Source: Gordonia amicalis NBRC 100051 = JCM 11271 | GTDB taxonomy: Bacteria > Actinomycetota > Actinomycetes > Mycobacteriales > Mycobacteriaceae | Direction of reading: 5' to 3' | DNA length: 64,000 nucleotides | Assembly: GCF_000332995.1 (NCBI RefSeq) | Contig: NZ_BANS01000032.1 | Location: 1 to 64,000, forward strand | Shown here: one piece after another, positions 27,407 to 36,946 of the stretch | How the letters are laid out: each line of letters starts with the position of its first letter | Numbering within the stretch: the stretch's first letter is position 1 | Program-made: the position numbers and the translations under genes | Notes under the pieces: generated by a model | The model's database searches: none | Told to the model about the DNA's origin: nothing | What the model saw: the letters and a program-made list of their open reading frames with translations, nothing else

Positions 27407-27721
27407 GTTCGGTCTCGGCTGACGCGCCGATCAGCAGTTTCACACAGCACTCCCGAGGGTGGCCCCGTCGCCGCCCCGGGAGTGTTGTGTCTGGAGCGGC
27501 TGTTCGCCTGTGCCGGCAGCCGGTTTCGCGCCGTCATTTCGGACACCGCGATTTCCTGATCCGACACACGGCCCGGTAGGCTCAGTGGTCGCGTACCTGG
27601 ATGTACCGGTGAGCTCCTCGACCCGGGTCGTCGACGCCAGTCGACGATCACTGACGAAGCCGATCGAGTGCAGGCCAGGGTCGGTCAAGTTCATCAGTGT
27701 CAATCGTGAGGAAGCGCCCCG
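27407..27721. other. 315-bp intergenic region before bS22
   Basis: Contains the terminator at 27442-27490 and, beyond it, the leader of the bS22 gene. AGGAAG-type purine bases precede the ATG at 27722. Open frames across it have no ribosome sites and their composition does not look coding. No other gene is supported. Confidence 0.6.
27442..27490 (+). terminator. Terminator after the Rv0500A homologue
   Basis: Arms ACACAGCACTCCCGAGG and CCCCGGGAGTGTTGTGT pair over 17 positions with two mismatches around a 15-base loop. No T-run follows. It is well placed after the HTH gene stop at 27406. Confidence 0.65.
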
Positions 27722-27823
27722 ATGGGTTCAGTGATCAAGAAGCGCCGCAAGCGCATGTCGAAGAAGAAGCACCGCAAGCTGCTGCGTCGAACCCGGGTGC
27801 AGCGCCGCAAACTCGGCAAATAA
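27722..27823 (+). CDS. Small ribosomal subunit protein bS22 (33 residues)
   Basis: Codons from ATG 27722 to TAA 27823 give a 33-residue, extremely basic protein ([19 protein letters not shown], then [14 protein letters not shown]). This is the actinobacterial homologue of Rv0500B, known as bS22 and related to the AURKAIP1/COX24 domain of mitochondrial ribosomes. It binds the 30S subunit. Position between the Rv0500A and galE2 homologues matches M. tuberculosis. Too short for ordinary gene calling, but sequence and place leave little doubt. Followed by four tandem terminators. Confidence 0.95.
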
Positions 27824-27840
27824 GCACTCGCATGGCACCA

Positions 27841-27960
27841 GGACCCGCCTCGGCGGGTCCTTTTGCTGTTGCAGACCCGCCTCGGCGGGTCCTTTTGCTG
27901 TTGCAGACCTGCCTCGGCGGGTCCTTTTGCTGTTGCAGACCCGCCTCGGCGGGTCCTTGT
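27841..27960 (+). terminator. Four tandem copies of one terminator hairpin after bS22
   Basis: A 32-bp unit starting GACCCGCCTCGGCGGGTC and followed by CTTTTGCTGTTGCA occurs four times in a row, beginning at 27842, 27874, 27906 and 27938. Each copy is a short GC stem with a tight loop and a T-run (the last has TTGT). Copy 3 has a C-to-T change that leaves a G-U pair. Serial duplication of an intrinsic terminator just after a ribosomal protein gene is plain to see. Confidence 0.9.
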
Positions 27961-28092
27961 GGTGTCCGGGGCTGTTGCCGCTGGGGTCTTTTGTCACACG
28001 AATGATGTGGTTTCGGGGTCGTTCGTCACCGATGACGCCGATCTCCGCCCCTCGGCGGGCTGAAACGGGTTGATGCCGTTAGCCTCGACGCC

Positions 28093-29145
28093 ATGGCCGA
28101 ATCCTCCGCAGTGCTACCTCGGGTCGTCCTGGTCACGGGAGCGTCGACTTTCCTGGGCGGGTATCTGGTCGCGCGGCTCGCAGCCAACCCACAGATCGAA
28201 CGTGTGCTGGCCGTCGACTCCCGGGTGCCGCGCAAGGACCTGCTGCGCCGGATGGGGCGGGCGGAGTTCCTGCGCCTGGACATCCGGCGTCCCACGATCG
28301 CGAAGGCCCTGGCGTCGTATGGGGTCGACACGGTGGTGCACGCCGCCACGTCGATCGCCGACACCGCGCCGCACTCGGCGGCGATCAAGGAATTCAACGT
28401 TCTCGGCGCGATGCAGGTCTGCGCCGCCTGTCAGCGGACGCCGTCGGTGAAGCGTCTCGTGCTGCGGTCCACGGCGATGGTCTACGGGGCCAGTGCACAC
28501 GACCCGTCGCACTTCTCGGAGGAGACCCGCGCGCGCCGCGAGCCCAAGCGCGGCTATGGCCGCGACCTCCTGGACGTGGAGGGCTACGTGCGCGGTCTCG
28601 GGCGCCGGCGCCAGGACATCGACATCACGATCGTGCGTCCGCAGGCGATGTTGGGTCCGCGGATCACCACGCGTATGGGTTCGTATCTGTCGGCGCCGGT
28701 GGTGCCGACGGTCCTCGGCTACCAGCCGCGTCTGCAGTTCCTGCACGAGGAGGATGCGCTCGCGGCGATGGAGCATGTCACCCTGGCGGGCAAGCCGGGC
28801 ACGTTCAATCTCGCGGGCGAGGGCGTGGTGACGCTGACGCAGGCGATCCGTCGGCTCGGGCACATCGAACTACCGGTCCCGAGCGGTCTCCTCGCGCCGA
28901 TCTCCGGCGTCTTCCAGGATCCGCGTTCGGCGAAGCTGCGTTCGTCGCAGACCGAATTCCTGACCTATGGCCGGGTGCTGGACACCACCAGGATGCGCAC
29001 CGAACTGGGTTTCGTGCCGCGGTACACGACCATGGAAACCCTCGATGACTTCGTCGAACGCAGCGGCGTGACACCGGTGATCGGGTCCGACGCGTGGCGT
29101 GCGTTCGATCAGCGAGTCGTGTCTGCCGCACATCAACTCCAGTGA
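28093..29145 (+). CDS. NAD-dependent epimerase/dehydratase, GalE2-like (Rv0501 homologue)
   Basis: 350 residues, extended short-chain dehydrogenase fold. NAD motif VTGASTFLGGYL at the N-terminus (GxxxxxG form), acidic VDSRV after strand 2, and a degenerate catalytic region: STAMVYGASAHD gives the Tyr, but the usual YxxxK is not clear (RGYGRDLLDVEGYV). The substrate may therefore differ from UDP-galactose. Position matches Rv0501 (galE2), and the acyltransferase gene follows at 29479. Confidence 0.82.
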   Translation: MAESSAVLPRVVLVTGASTFLGGYLVARLAANPQIERVLAVDSRVPRKDLLRRMGRAEFLRLDIRRPTIAKALASYGVDTVVHAATSIADTAPHSAAIKEFNVLGAMQVCAACQRTPSVKRLVLRSTAMVYGASAHDPSHFSEETRARREPKRGYGRDLLDVEGYVRGLGRRRQDIDITIVRPQAMLGPRITTRMGSYLSAPVVPTVLGYQPRLQFLHEEDALAAMEHVTLAGKPGTFNLAGEGVVTLTQAIRRLGHIELPVPSGLLAPISGVFQDPRSAKLRSSQTEFLTYGRVLDTTRMRTELGFVPRYTTMETLDDFVERSGVTPVIGSDAWRAFDQRVVSAAHQLQ

Positions 29146-29478
29146 AATGCGAGACGAGATTTGTACGACGAGTTCCGGTCAAGGTGCGCAACGTCACTGC
29201 TACCTCTAGACTGGGTCATCAGACCCACACTGCGCGCAGGGGCAGCCACTCCACCGCGGGCGAGGGTGAGGACTTCGGGAACATGCCGGCGATCACGCGG
29301 GGAAGATCGTGGCCGTTCCCAGGTCCCGTTTCATGTCATCGACAACGCGGCGCTGCGTCTGTAGATCCGAAGGAATGGCCTGTGACGGAACGATTGCCAG
29401 TAGTTCAGGCAGCCCCGGTTCAAACCGTCGAGCGGGGGTTCGCCGACACACGGACGATCCTAGGAACAGGAACAAGGG
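29146..29478. other. 333-bp gap before the acyltransferase gene
   Basis: No gene is firmly supported. A GTG at 29382 opens a 38-codon frame that overlaps the acyltransferase start and could be a leader peptide, but its ribosome site is weak. The region has no clear hairpin. It presumably carries the promoter of the acyltransferase gene. Confidence 0.5.
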
Positions 29479-30666
29479 GTGAGCGCCTTGGCAGGTAGCG
29501 GAGCGACAGATGCACGTACCGCGAAAGTCATACAGCTCTATGCGTCATCGTCGGGACCAGACGCCACCGCGGATCGCCGCGGTGCACGTGATTCCGGCCG
29601 TCGCCGACATCCGAGCCAGCAGACGCCCGAGCGGCGTGTGAAACACGGTGTCACGCAGGGAGATTCGACGGGCCTCGGTCATCCCAACACCGATGGATTC
29701 GGACGTCCGCCCGCGCGGGTGACCCCGATCAGCAGCGAGATCGCCCTGTCGGACGAGGCGCTCGGTGTCGAACACCGAGGGCCGTCGAAGTCGAGCCCGC
29801 TGTTCAGTCTCGGTGGCATTCGGAACGCCGTCGCCGACACCTTGACCTCCACCGCCGGCTTCATCCGCGAGCGGATGACAGGCGAGTACGAGGTCGACGA
29901 GTTCGGATTCGATCCCCATTTCACCGAATCGGTGTGGTTTCCGGCAGTTCGGCAGGTCTATGAGAAGTGGTTCCGCGTCGAAGTGACCGGAATCGAGAAC
30001 CTGCCCCTCGAGGGCGGTGCGCTCCTCGTCGCCAACCACGCCGGCACCATCCCGGTCGACGCGATCATCACCTCGCTCGCCGTCCGCGACAACCATCCCG
30101 ACCATCGGTACCTGCGTGTCCTCGCCGCCGACATGGCCTTCGACTCGCCGGGCATCAGTGAGGTCGCGCGCCGGATCGGTGCGACGCTCGCCTGCAACAG
30201 CGACGCCGACCGGTTGCTGCGTGCCGGGGAGCTCACCGCCGTCTGGCCGGAGGGGTTCAAGGGCATCGGCAAACTCCACAAGGACCGCTACAAGCTGCAG
30301 CGGTTCGGCCGGGGCGGCTTCGTGACCACCGCACTGCGCAACGCGGCGCCGATCATCCCGGTGTCGATCGTGGGCTCGGAGGAGATCTATCCGATGCTCG
30401 CCGACCTCAAGCCGCTCGCCAAGGTGCTCGGCCTTCCGTACTTCCCGATCACGCCGCTGTTCCCGTTGCTGGGCCCGCTGGGCATGGTGCCGTTGCCGTC
30501 GAAGTGGCACATCCACTTCGGCCGCCCGATCGAGACCGGTTCCTACGACGAATCGTCGGCCGACGACCCGATGGTGGTCTTCGACCTCACCGACCATGTC
30601 CGCGAGGAGATCCAGCAGACCCTGTTCCGGATGCTGAGCCGGCGGGGGAGTGTCTACTTCGGCTGA
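29479..30666 (+). CDS. Lysophospholipid acyltransferase-family protein (Rv0502 homologue)
   Basis: 395 residues from GTG 29479, with AAGGG close upstream. The N-terminal ~130 residues are basic and disordered. The PlsC-type domain follows: motif I NHAGTIPVDAI (NHxxxxD), motif II near the FDSPGIS region, motif III WPEGFKG, and motif IV near IIPVSIVG. Such enzymes move acyl chains onto lysophospholipids at the inner membrane; the substrate is not readable here. As in M. tuberculosis it follows galE2. Confidence 0.87.
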   Translation: MSALAGSGATDARTAKVIQLYASSSGPDATADRRGARDSGRRRHPSQQTPERRVKHGVTQGDSTGLGHPNTDGFGRPPARVTPISSEIALSDEALGVEHRGPSKSSPLFSLGGIRNAVADTLTSTAGFIRERMTGEYEVDEFGFDPHFTESVWFPAVRQVYEKWFRVEVTGIENLPLEGGALLVANHAGTIPVDAIITSLAVRDNHPDHRYLRVLAADMAFDSPGISEVARRIGATLACNSDADRLLRAGELTAVWPEGFKGIGKLHKDRYKLQRFGRGGFVTTALRNAAPIIPVSIVGSEEIYPMLADLKPLAKVLGLPYFPITPLFPLLGPLGMVPLPSKWHIHFGRPIETGSYDESSADDPMVVFDLTDHVREEIQQTLFRMLSRRGSVYFG

Positions 30667-30698
30667 CGGGATCCCCGTGCGGCTGATACTCATGAGGC

Positions 30699-31862
30699 AT
30701 GCGTGCAGTCGTGTGTCGAGCCGGTGAGCTGACCGTCCAAGACGTCCCCATGCCCGTTCCGGAGACCGGACAGGTGCTCCTGCGGGTCCTGCGGGCGGGG
30801 ATCTGCGGGTCTGACCTCCATGCCCGCGTGCACTGCGACGCGACCGCGGACGTGTCCGACGAGGTCGGCTATGGCGCGTTCATGCGTTCGGACCAGTCGG
30901 TGGTGTTGGGCCACGAATTCGCCGGCGAGGTGGTGTCCTACGGGCCCGGATGCCGCAAGCGGTGGGCGCCGGGGACGCCGGTGGTGTCGGTGCCGATGAT
31001 CCGGCACGGCGACGAGGCGCATCTGACCGGGCTGACGGCGTCGGCTTCGGGCGCCTACGCGCAGTTCGTGCTGGTGTCCGAGGACATGACTTTTGAGATT
31101 CCCCACGGCCTGTCGGTCGAACTCGCGGCCCTCACCGAACCCCTGGCCGTCGCCCATCACGCGGTCCGCCGCGGCGAGGTCGGCCGGCGCGACGTGGCCG
31201 TGGTGATCGGCTGCGGACCCATCGGGCTCGCGGTCGTCGCGATGCTCAAGGCGTCGGGCGTGCGCACCGTGATCGCGAGCGATCTGTCCGCGGGGCGCCG
31301 GGCCCTGGCCGGGCGCGTCGGCGCCGACATCGTCATCGATCCGGCCGTGGAGTCACCGTTCGACCGGTGTGCGCGCGAGGGCAAATACGTCACCGCGGCG
31401 CAGGACCTGCTGGGCACCGCCTTCGATGCGATGCACACTCTGCGTCGAATCCCGTTGGCGCCGTGGGACTCCCTGTTCCGAATCGCCGATCGGCTCGGCG
31501 CGACGCCGAAGGGGCCGGTGATCTTCGAATGCGTGGGCACTCCGGGCATGATCGAGCACGTCGTGTCGAATGCCCCGTTCCGCTCACGTGTCGTCGTGGT
31601 CGGTGTGTGCATGGAACCGGACACGTTCCGCCCGGCGATGGCGCTCAACAAGGAGATCGAGCTGCGGTTCGTGTTCGTCTACGATCCGGCCGAATTCCAC
31701 GAGACCCTGCAGATGATCGCCGAGGGCAAGGTCGACGTCGGGCCGATGATCACCGCGACCGTCGGGCTCGAGGGGGTGGCGCCGGCGTTCGACGCGCTCG
31801 GCGCGGCCGCTCACCATGCGAAGGTGCTGATCGACCCGATGAGTGAGATCGACTCGCTCTGA
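30699..31862 (+). CDS. Zinc-binding medium-chain alcohol dehydrogenase
   Basis: 387 residues. Catalytic zinc motif GICGSDLH with the catalytic Cys, then GHEFAGEV with the second ligand region. The structural-zinc four-cysteine loop is absent or altered (ARVHCDATADVSD in its place). Rossmann motif VVIGCGPIGLAVVAML, an acidic residue after strand 2 (ASDLSAG), then IFECVGTPG. Related to butanediol/threonine dehydrogenases; substrate unknown. Converges on the AceE-like gene with a 7-bp gap. Confidence 0.85.
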   Translation: MRAVVCRAGELTVQDVPMPVPETGQVLLRVLRAGICGSDLHARVHCDATADVSDEVGYGAFMRSDQSVVLGHEFAGEVVSYGPGCRKRWAPGTPVVSVPMIRHGDEAHLTGLTASASGAYAQFVLVSEDMTFEIPHGLSVELAALTEPLAVAHHAVRRGEVGRRDVAVVIGCGPIGLAVVAMLKASGVRTVIASDLSAGRRALAGRVGADIVIDPAVESPFDRCAREGKYVTAAQDLLGTAFDAMHTLRRIPLAPWDSLFRIADRLGATPKGPVIFECVGTPGMIEHVVSNAPFRSRVVVVGVCMEPDTFRPAMALNKEIELRFVFVYDPAEFHETLQMIAEGKVDVGPMITATVGLEGVAPAFDALGAAAHHAKVLIDPMSEIDSL

Positions 31863-31869
31863 CGAGGTT

Positions 31870-34239
31870 TCAGAGGGTGAGGTCGAGCGCGGCGCGGACG
31901 ATCGAGTCGGTGTCGATGCCGTGGAGGCGGTACACGTCCTCGAGCGAGCCGACCTGACCGAATCGCCTGACGCCGAGCGCCGCGCCGGGCACGTTGTTGA
32001 CACCCGTCAGGAAGGCCAGCGTGTGCGGGTGCCCGTCGAGGACGGTGACCATCGGTGCCGCGCGGCCGGCCGGGAACACCTGGTCGAGAATCCACGACGG
32101 TCCGTCGGCGAGTCCGCGGCGGGCCTGCAGTGCCTCGAAGATCAGTCCGGGACTCGTCACGCACACGACGTCGGCGGCCACACCCTGTGCACCCAGTCGG
32201 TCGGCGGCGGCGAGGGTCTCGGTGATCACCGCCCCCATCCCGACCAGTGTGACCTGTGGGGATTCGCTCCGGCGCAACAGGTATCCGCCGGCGACCACCT
32301 GGCGTCGACGACGTTCGCGGGCCGCCGCGTCGGTGGGGACCGCGGCGAGTCGCTGATCGACCGGGCGGGTGGACAGGCGCAGATAAGACGAGGTCCCGTC
32401 CGGACGTCCGAGCTTTCCGATGCACGACAACAGCGTCCATTCGACGTCGACCGCGAAGGCGGGTTCGTAGCTGACGCAGCCGGGTTGCTCCAGGCCGATC
32501 GATGGCGTCGTGATCGATTGGTGCGCTCCGCCTTCCGCGGCCAGGGTGACGCCGGACGGCGTGCCCACCAGGATCGACTGCCCGCCGGCGTAGATCCCGT
32601 ACGACCAGGGCTCGAGGGTGCGTTCCACGAACGGGTCGTAGAGCACGCCGATCGGGAACAGCGGTTCGCCCCAACGACTCCAGGTGGCGCCGAGCTCGCC
32701 GATCAGGCCCGCCAGATTCGTCTCGGCGATACCGAGTTCCATGTGCTGGCCGGTCGGGCGTTCCCGCCAGTGCATGATCGTCTCCGCGTCGTCGGCGAAC
32801 CAGTCGCGCCGCTCGTCCGGCGACCACACCCCGACCTTGTTCAACCAGCCGGCCAGGTTGGTCGTCGAACTGACGTCGGGGCTCACCGTGACCACCCGGG
32901 CCGACGCCTCGGGAGCCTCGCGGGACAGGGCCAACAGCGTACGGCCCAGTGCCGCTTGCGTCGTCGACGTTCCCGACGGTGTCTTTCCGGTGTCGACCGG
33001 AACGGCGGGCGGTGTGGTGAGCGGAACGGGCCGGCGCCGGAGTCGCTCGGCCACCTGTGCGCACAGCAGGGCCTCGTCGGTGCCCTCGTCGAACCGGCCC
33101 CACGGGTGTGCCGGGTCGAGCCCCAGTGATGCCGCCAGCTCGTCGTACTGATCGACGGTGAGCAGTGAGGAATGGTTCTGCGGGTGGCCTTCGATCGGCA
33201 GGCCGTTGCCCTTGATGGTGTAGGCGAGGATGACCGTCGGACGGGTGTCGTCGATCTGCGCGTAGGCGCCCATCAGGGCATCGAGGTCGTGTCCGCCGAG
33301 ATTGCGGATCGCCTTCAGGAGCGTCTCGTCGTCGACGTCGGCGATCAGCGTCGCGACGGCATTCGCGTCGGGACCCGATCCGGGCAGACGTACACGGACC
33401 TCGTCGGCGTCGCATCGCAACAGCCGCTGATACTCCGGATTCGGCATGTCGAGGATGCGCGCGCGCAGCGCCGTCCCACCCGGGCGGTCGAACAGTTCCT
33501 CCAGCAGCCGGCCGAATTTCACCATGATCACCTGCCATCCGGCGGCGGCGAACATGGCCTCGAGGCGCCCGGCGGCGATGTTGGGGACCACCCGGTCCAG
33601 CGACTGGCGGTTGAGGTCGACGATCCAGACGATCTCACCGAGCTCGGCCACCGAGGGGTCGAGGATCGCCTCCCAGACCGCGCCCTCGTCGAGTTCGGCA
33701 TCACCGACGAGCGAGTACTGCCGGGCGAGCACGGTGGGTGAACGGCGGTCGGCGGCAACCGCATCGGGGCCACCGATCGTCGTGTCGAGATAGCGGCGGG
33801 CCACTGCGCCCCAGATCGGTGCGGTCGCACCGATTCCCACCGATCCGGTCGAATAGTCCACTGCATCGGGATCTTTGGTGCGGCTCGGATACGACTGCAG
33901 TCCACCGAACTCCCGCAGCGTCGTCAGGTACGACTCGTCGAGCCCACCGAGCAGATAGTTGATGCCGTGCAGGACCGGTGACGCATGCGGTTTCACCGAG
34001 ACCCGGTCGCCCGGCCGCAACTGGGAGAACCACAGCGAGGTCATGATCGACACCATCGAGGCACACGACGCCTGGTGTCCACCGACCTTGAGTCCAGACG
34101 GATTCGGCCGAACCCGGTTGGCGTGGTGGATCATCGACGTCGCGAGCCACAACACGCGCTGCTCGAGCGTGCGGAGCGTGTCGGGTGTCCCGGTCTCGAC
34201 TGCGCTGCTTCGGAGATCGGTGAGGGTCTCGTCGGTCAT
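31870..34239 (-). CDS. AceE-like transketolase-family protein (pyruvate dehydrogenase E1 type), short paralogue
   Basis: Thiamine-diphosphate enzyme of the homodimeric pyruvate dehydrogenase E1/transketolase type. 789 residues from ATG 34239 (MTDETLTDLRSS), with AGAGGA 6 bases upstream; an in-frame GTG at 34281 is less likely. HANRVRPNPSGLKVGGHQ at the N-terminus, the ThDP/Mg motif GDAELDEGAVWEAI...VDLNRQSLD, then YTIKGNGLPIEGHPQNH. The C-terminal pyrimidine and TK-C domains include MELGIAETNLAGLIGELG and FLTGVNNVPG. About 100 residues shorter than actinobacterial AceE and not next to E2/E3 genes, so the 2-oxo acid used is uncertain. Confidence 0.83.
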   Translation of the reverse strand: MTDETLTDLRSSAVETGTPDTLRTLEQRVLWLATSMIHHANRVRPNPSGLKVGGHQASCASMVSIMTSLWFSQLRPGDRVSVKPHASPVLHGINYLLGGLDESYLTTLREFGGLQSYPSRTKDPDAVDYSTGSVGIGATAPIWGAVARRYLDTTIGGPDAVAADRRSPTVLARQYSLVGDAELDEGAVWEAILDPSVAELGEIVWIVDLNRQSLDRVVPNIAAGRLEAMFAAAGWQVIMVKFGRLLEELFDRPGGTALRARILDMPNPEYQRLLRCDADEVRVRLPGSGPDANAVATLIADVDDETLLKAIRNLGGHDLDALMGAYAQIDDTRPTVILAYTIKGNGLPIEGHPQNHSSLLTVDQYDELAASLGLDPAHPWGRFDEGTDEALLCAQVAERLRRRPVPLTTPPAVPVDTGKTPSGTSTTQAALGRTLLALSREAPEASARVVTVSPDVSSTTNLAGWLNKVGVWSPDERRDWFADDAETIMHWRERPTGQHMELGIAETNLAGLIGELGATWSRWGEPLFPIGVLYDPFVERTLEPWSYGIYAGGQSILVGTPSGVTLAAEGGAHQSITTPSIGLEQPGCVSYEPAFAVDVEWTLLSCIGKLGRPDGTSSYLRLSTRPVDQRLAAVPTDAAARERRRRQVVAGGYLLRRSESPQVTLVGMGAVITETLAAADRLGAQGVAADVVCVTSPGLIFEALQARRGLADGPSWILDQVFPAGRAAPMVTVLDGHPHTLAFLTGVNNVPGAALGVRRFGQVGSLEDVYRLHGIDTDSIVRAALDLTL

Positions 34240-34302
34240 GGGGGTCCTCTCCGGGGTGGGGGTCTCTCCGGGTGCGGTCACCGGCGCCGCGACGAGGCTC
34301 GG

Positions 34303-35457
34303 TCAGCGGTGCCGCAGCAATCGTGCGGCGGCCGCGGCACCGCCACCGGCGGCTCCCAGCACGATGGCGGTACCGGCACCGTACTTCGCCGCCTTGCGCG
34401 CTGTCCGGAAGTCGTACATCTCCCATCCGCGGACCTTTGCGACGTCGCGCAGGTCGGTGTCGGGATTGATGGCGACGGCCTTGCCCACCAGCGACAGCAT
34501 CGGGACGTCGTTGTGTGAATCCGAGTAAGCGGTACAGCGTTTGAGGTTCAGGCCCTCGCGGATGGCGAGTGCGCGCACCGCGTGGGCCTTGCCGGGCCCG
34601 TGCAGGATGTCGCCGACGAGGCGTCCGGTGAACACGCCGTCGACGCTCTCGGCGACCGTGCCCAGCGCACCCGTGAGTCCGAGTCGGCCGGCGATGGTCT
34701 GCGCGAGCTCGACGGGTGTCGCGGTGACCAGCCACACCTGCTGGCCGGCGTCGAGATGTCGCTGTGCGAGAGCGCGTGTGCCGGGCCAGATCTTGTCGGC
34801 GATGTAGTCGTCGAAGATCTCCTCGCCGAGTTCGGCGAGCTCGGAGGTCTGCCGGCCGGCGATGAACGACAGCGCCTTGTCCCGGCCCTCGGCGACGTCG
34901 CGGGCGTTCTCCTTGCCGGTGATCCGGAACTTCGCCTGGGTCCACGCGAATTCCATGATGTCGCTGTACGTGAAGTACTTCCGTGCGGCGAGACCGCGGG
35001 CGAAGTGCACGATCGACGCGCCTTGGACGAGGGTGTTGTCGACGTCGAAGAAGGCGGCCGCGGTCAGGTCCCGCGGGGTCTCGGTGGGCTCGACGTCGGA
35101 CGGTTCGCGCAGCCGGAGCGAATCGACGGCGGCCTTCGCGCTCGCCTCGCCGGCGAGGGTCTGGCGGAGCTCGTGCGCGGTCTGGCGGAATCGGCCGGTG
35201 GCCGCGGAGGCACGCTGCGAGATCCACGTGGTGACCCGGTTGGACTCGTCGTCGGTGAGGTCGTGGAGTTCGGCGTCCTCGTCGAAGTCGTCGTCGAAAT
35301 CGATGCGCGCGGCCTGCGACTCCCAGTCGTCACCGGTGTCGAGCGGGGTGGCGGCGAAGCTCTCGTCACCCAGGGCATCCGGTCCGGTGGTGTCGTGCGC
35401 AGGACCATCTGGTGTGTTGTCGGGTTGCTCGTCTCCCGGGCTCGGGGTCTTGCCCAC
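34303..35457 (-). CDS. serB1: HAD-IB family phosphatase, SerB1-like (Rv0505c homologue)
   Basis: 384 residues. A disordered acidic N-terminus (1-95) precedes the HAD domain. Motif [12 protein letters not shown] carries the nucleophile Asp, motif II is [10 protein letters not shown], and motif III/IV is [16 protein letters not shown]. The DVDNT variant is typical of the SerB1/CicA-type HAD-IB group. A hydrophobic C-terminal helix ([24 protein letters not shown], in parts) suggests membrane attachment. The true substrate, phosphoserine or a lysophospholipid-type phosphate, cannot be told. Located as Rv0505c, before the glutaredoxin. Confidence 0.85.
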   Translation of the reverse strand: MGKTPSPGDEQPDNTPDGPAHDTTGPDALGDESFAATPLDTGDDWESQAARIDFDDDFDEDAELHDLTDDESNRVTTWISQRASAATGRFRQTAHELRQTLAGEASAKAAVDSLRLREPSDVEPTETPRDLTAAAFFDVDNTLVQGASIVHFARGLAARKYFTYSDIMEFAWTQAKFRITGKENARDVAEGRDKALSFIAGRQTSELAELGEEIFDDYIADKIWPGTRALAQRHLDAGQQVWLVTATPVELAQTIAGRLGLTGALGTVAESVDGVFTGRLVGDILHGPGKAHAVRALAIREGLNLKRCTAYSDSHNDVPMLSLVGKAVAINPDTDLRDVAKVRGWEMYDFRTARKAAKYGAGTAIVLGAAGGGAAAAARLLRHR

Positions 35458-35717
35458 TGCCCACCTCCCACGCTTGGCGCCAGCACTGCCTGCGCGGACC
35501 AGCCTAGCCGGACCGCCCCTCGTCGCCGGTGAGGTGGATGCCCGGCGTCTCAGGTCCTCGGGGAACCGCCGGAAATCGCCTCGAGGCGAGCGTGGCCGGC
35601 CCCTCGGAGGCGTCTCACACGGACCAGTCGGACAGCGTGCAGTCGTGTGGGTACGGCCGGGCGTGGGCGATCGGGGTCGCGTCGTGGGCGACAGGCAGCG
35701 CTGGGAGGATGGTCGGC

Positions 35718-35972
35718 ATGACCGTCGAACTGCTGACCCGTGAGGGATGCCAGATGTGTGCGACTGCTCGTCGCGATCTGACGCGGATCTGTGGCGAGCT
35801 CGGAGTGGAGTTCACCGAGGTCGACGTCGACCGCGCCGCGGCCGACGGCCGCCCCGAGATCCGTGCGGAATTCGGGGACCGGCTGCCGGTGGTGTTGCTC
35901 GACGGCGACGAGCACAGCTACTGGGAGGTCGACGAGCCCCGACTACGCGCCGACCTCACCCGTCAGGGCTGA
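35718..35972 (+). CDS. Glutaredoxin-family protein (Rv0508 homologue)
   Basis: 84 residues from ATG 35718, chosen because GGGAGGA lies 8 bases upstream. Thioredoxin fold of the short glutaredoxin-like (DUF836-type) group: [14 protein letters not shown] with a CxxC redox pair near residues 10-13, then [32 protein letters not shown] (in parts) with the cis-proline. Precedes rex-hemA as Rv0508 precedes hemA in M. tuberculosis. Confidence 0.88.
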   Translation: MTVELLTREGCQMCATARRDLTRICGELGVEFTEVDVDRAAADGRPEIRAEFGDRLPVVLLDGDEHSYWEVDEPRLRADLTRQG

Positions 35973-36049
35973 ACCGGCCGGTCCGGCGACGATCCGCCAT
36001 CGCGTAGAAACGATGATGTCTAACACAGCCCGGCGAATCATGAGGGTCC

Positions 36050-36080
36050 ATGTGAAGAGTTTCACAGGGGGTTGTATCCT
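36050..36080 (+). promoter_or_regulatory. Rex operator overlapping the rex-hem promoter
   Basis: TGTGAA-GAGT-TTCACA (36051-36066) matches the Rex consensus TTGTGAA-N4-TTCACAA except for the outermost bases. A TATCCT -10 candidate lies at 36075-36080, and the -35 position at 17-bp spacing (36052-36057) falls inside the operator. Rex bound here would block polymerase when NADH is low, making the rex-hemACDB transcript self-regulated. This parallels the rex-hem operon of Streptomyces. Confidence 0.85.
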
Positions 36081-36112
36081 CGATGGGTCGTGGTGTGTGA
36101 AGGGGAGTGGAG

Positions 36113-36946
36113 GTGAGCGTGGGCGCCGATCGTCAGAAGCCGGGCGACGCCGAGCCTCCCGCGTCCGCACTGCCACCGCCGGCCCCGGAGGTCGCAACGG
36201 ACATTCCGGCGCCCACAGTGGCCCGGCTGGCCACCTATCTGCACGTCCTGCGCTCGTTCAGTCAGCGCGGCATCCTGGTGGCCTCCAGCGGGGAACTGGC
36301 CACCGCGGCCGGCGTGAACCCGGCCATCCTCCGCAAGGACCTCTCCTACGTCGCCGCGAACGGTGTGCGCGGCGTCGGATATGACGTCGGTCGTCTCACC
36401 GCACGGATCTCGATGACCTTGCACACGGACAGCATCCACACGGTCGCCCTCGCCGGTGCGGGGCAGCTCGGACGTGCCCTGCTCGCCCACACCGGCTTCG
36501 GTCGTGGGTTCCGCGTGGCGGCGATGTTCGACGCCGATCCGGCCCTCGCGGGCACATCGTTCGAGGTCGGCGGGCCGCGGATCGCCCCGCTCACCGAGAT
36601 CGCGTCGGTCTGCGCCGAGGTCGAGCCCGCGGTGGAGATCGGTGTCGTGGCCACCGCCGACGAGGACGCCCGAAGTGCCTTCGATGCCTTCGTCGGCGCC
36701 GGGATCCGGCAGGTGCTCAACGTCACCCCGGTGGCCCTGACGACGGAGGCGGATGTCGTCGTCAGACAAGTTGATCTAGCCTTGGAACTACAGGTGTTGG
36801 CGTTCCAGGCATCCCGTGGCACGACACAGGCCCCACGGAACGACCTCAAGATCTCCTCACGCAGCGACGTCGGTGCGCCTCGCGAGGTGAAGGCGGCCGA
36901 TGGGCGCCGCGGAAACGCAATGGGTGAAGAAACGGTGACAGCGTGA
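36113..36946 (+). CDS. rex: Redox-sensing transcriptional repressor Rex
   Basis: Binds DNA until NADH rises, so it reports the NADH/NAD+ ratio. 277 residues from GTG 36113; GTGs at 36107 and 36119 are close alternatives and the purine run AGGGGAGTGGAGG serves any of them. Pro/Ala-rich N-terminal 30 residues, a winged helix ([12 protein letters not shown]...[15 protein letters not shown]), then a Rossmann domain with [12 protein letters not shown]. The middle has [13 protein letters not shown], and the C-terminal swapped helix is [19 protein letters not shown] ~35-residue tail is extra. Its stop overlaps hemA (GTGA). Own operator at 36050. Confidence 0.93.
   Translation: MSVGADRQKPGDAEPPASALPPPAPEVATDIPAPTVARLATYLHVLRSFSQRGILVASSGELATAAGVNPAILRKDLSYVAANGVRGVGYDVGRLTARISMTLHTDSIHTVALAGAGQLGRALLAHTGFGRGFRVAAMFDADPALAGTSFEVGGPRIAPLTEIASVCAEVEPAVEIGVVATADEDARSAFDAFVGAGIRQVLNVTPVALTTEADVVVRQVDLALELQVLAFQASRGTTQAPRNDLKISSRSDVGAPREVKAADGRRGNAMGEETVTA

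Noticed and set aside
27841..27960. CRISPR-like array of four 32-bp repeats
   Set aside because: The units are directly adjacent with no spacers, and each is a terminator hairpin with a T-run.
29382..29498. 38-codon frame before the acyltransferase gene as a real small gene
   Set aside because: Weak ribosome site and no recognisable motif; kept only as a possible leader peptide.
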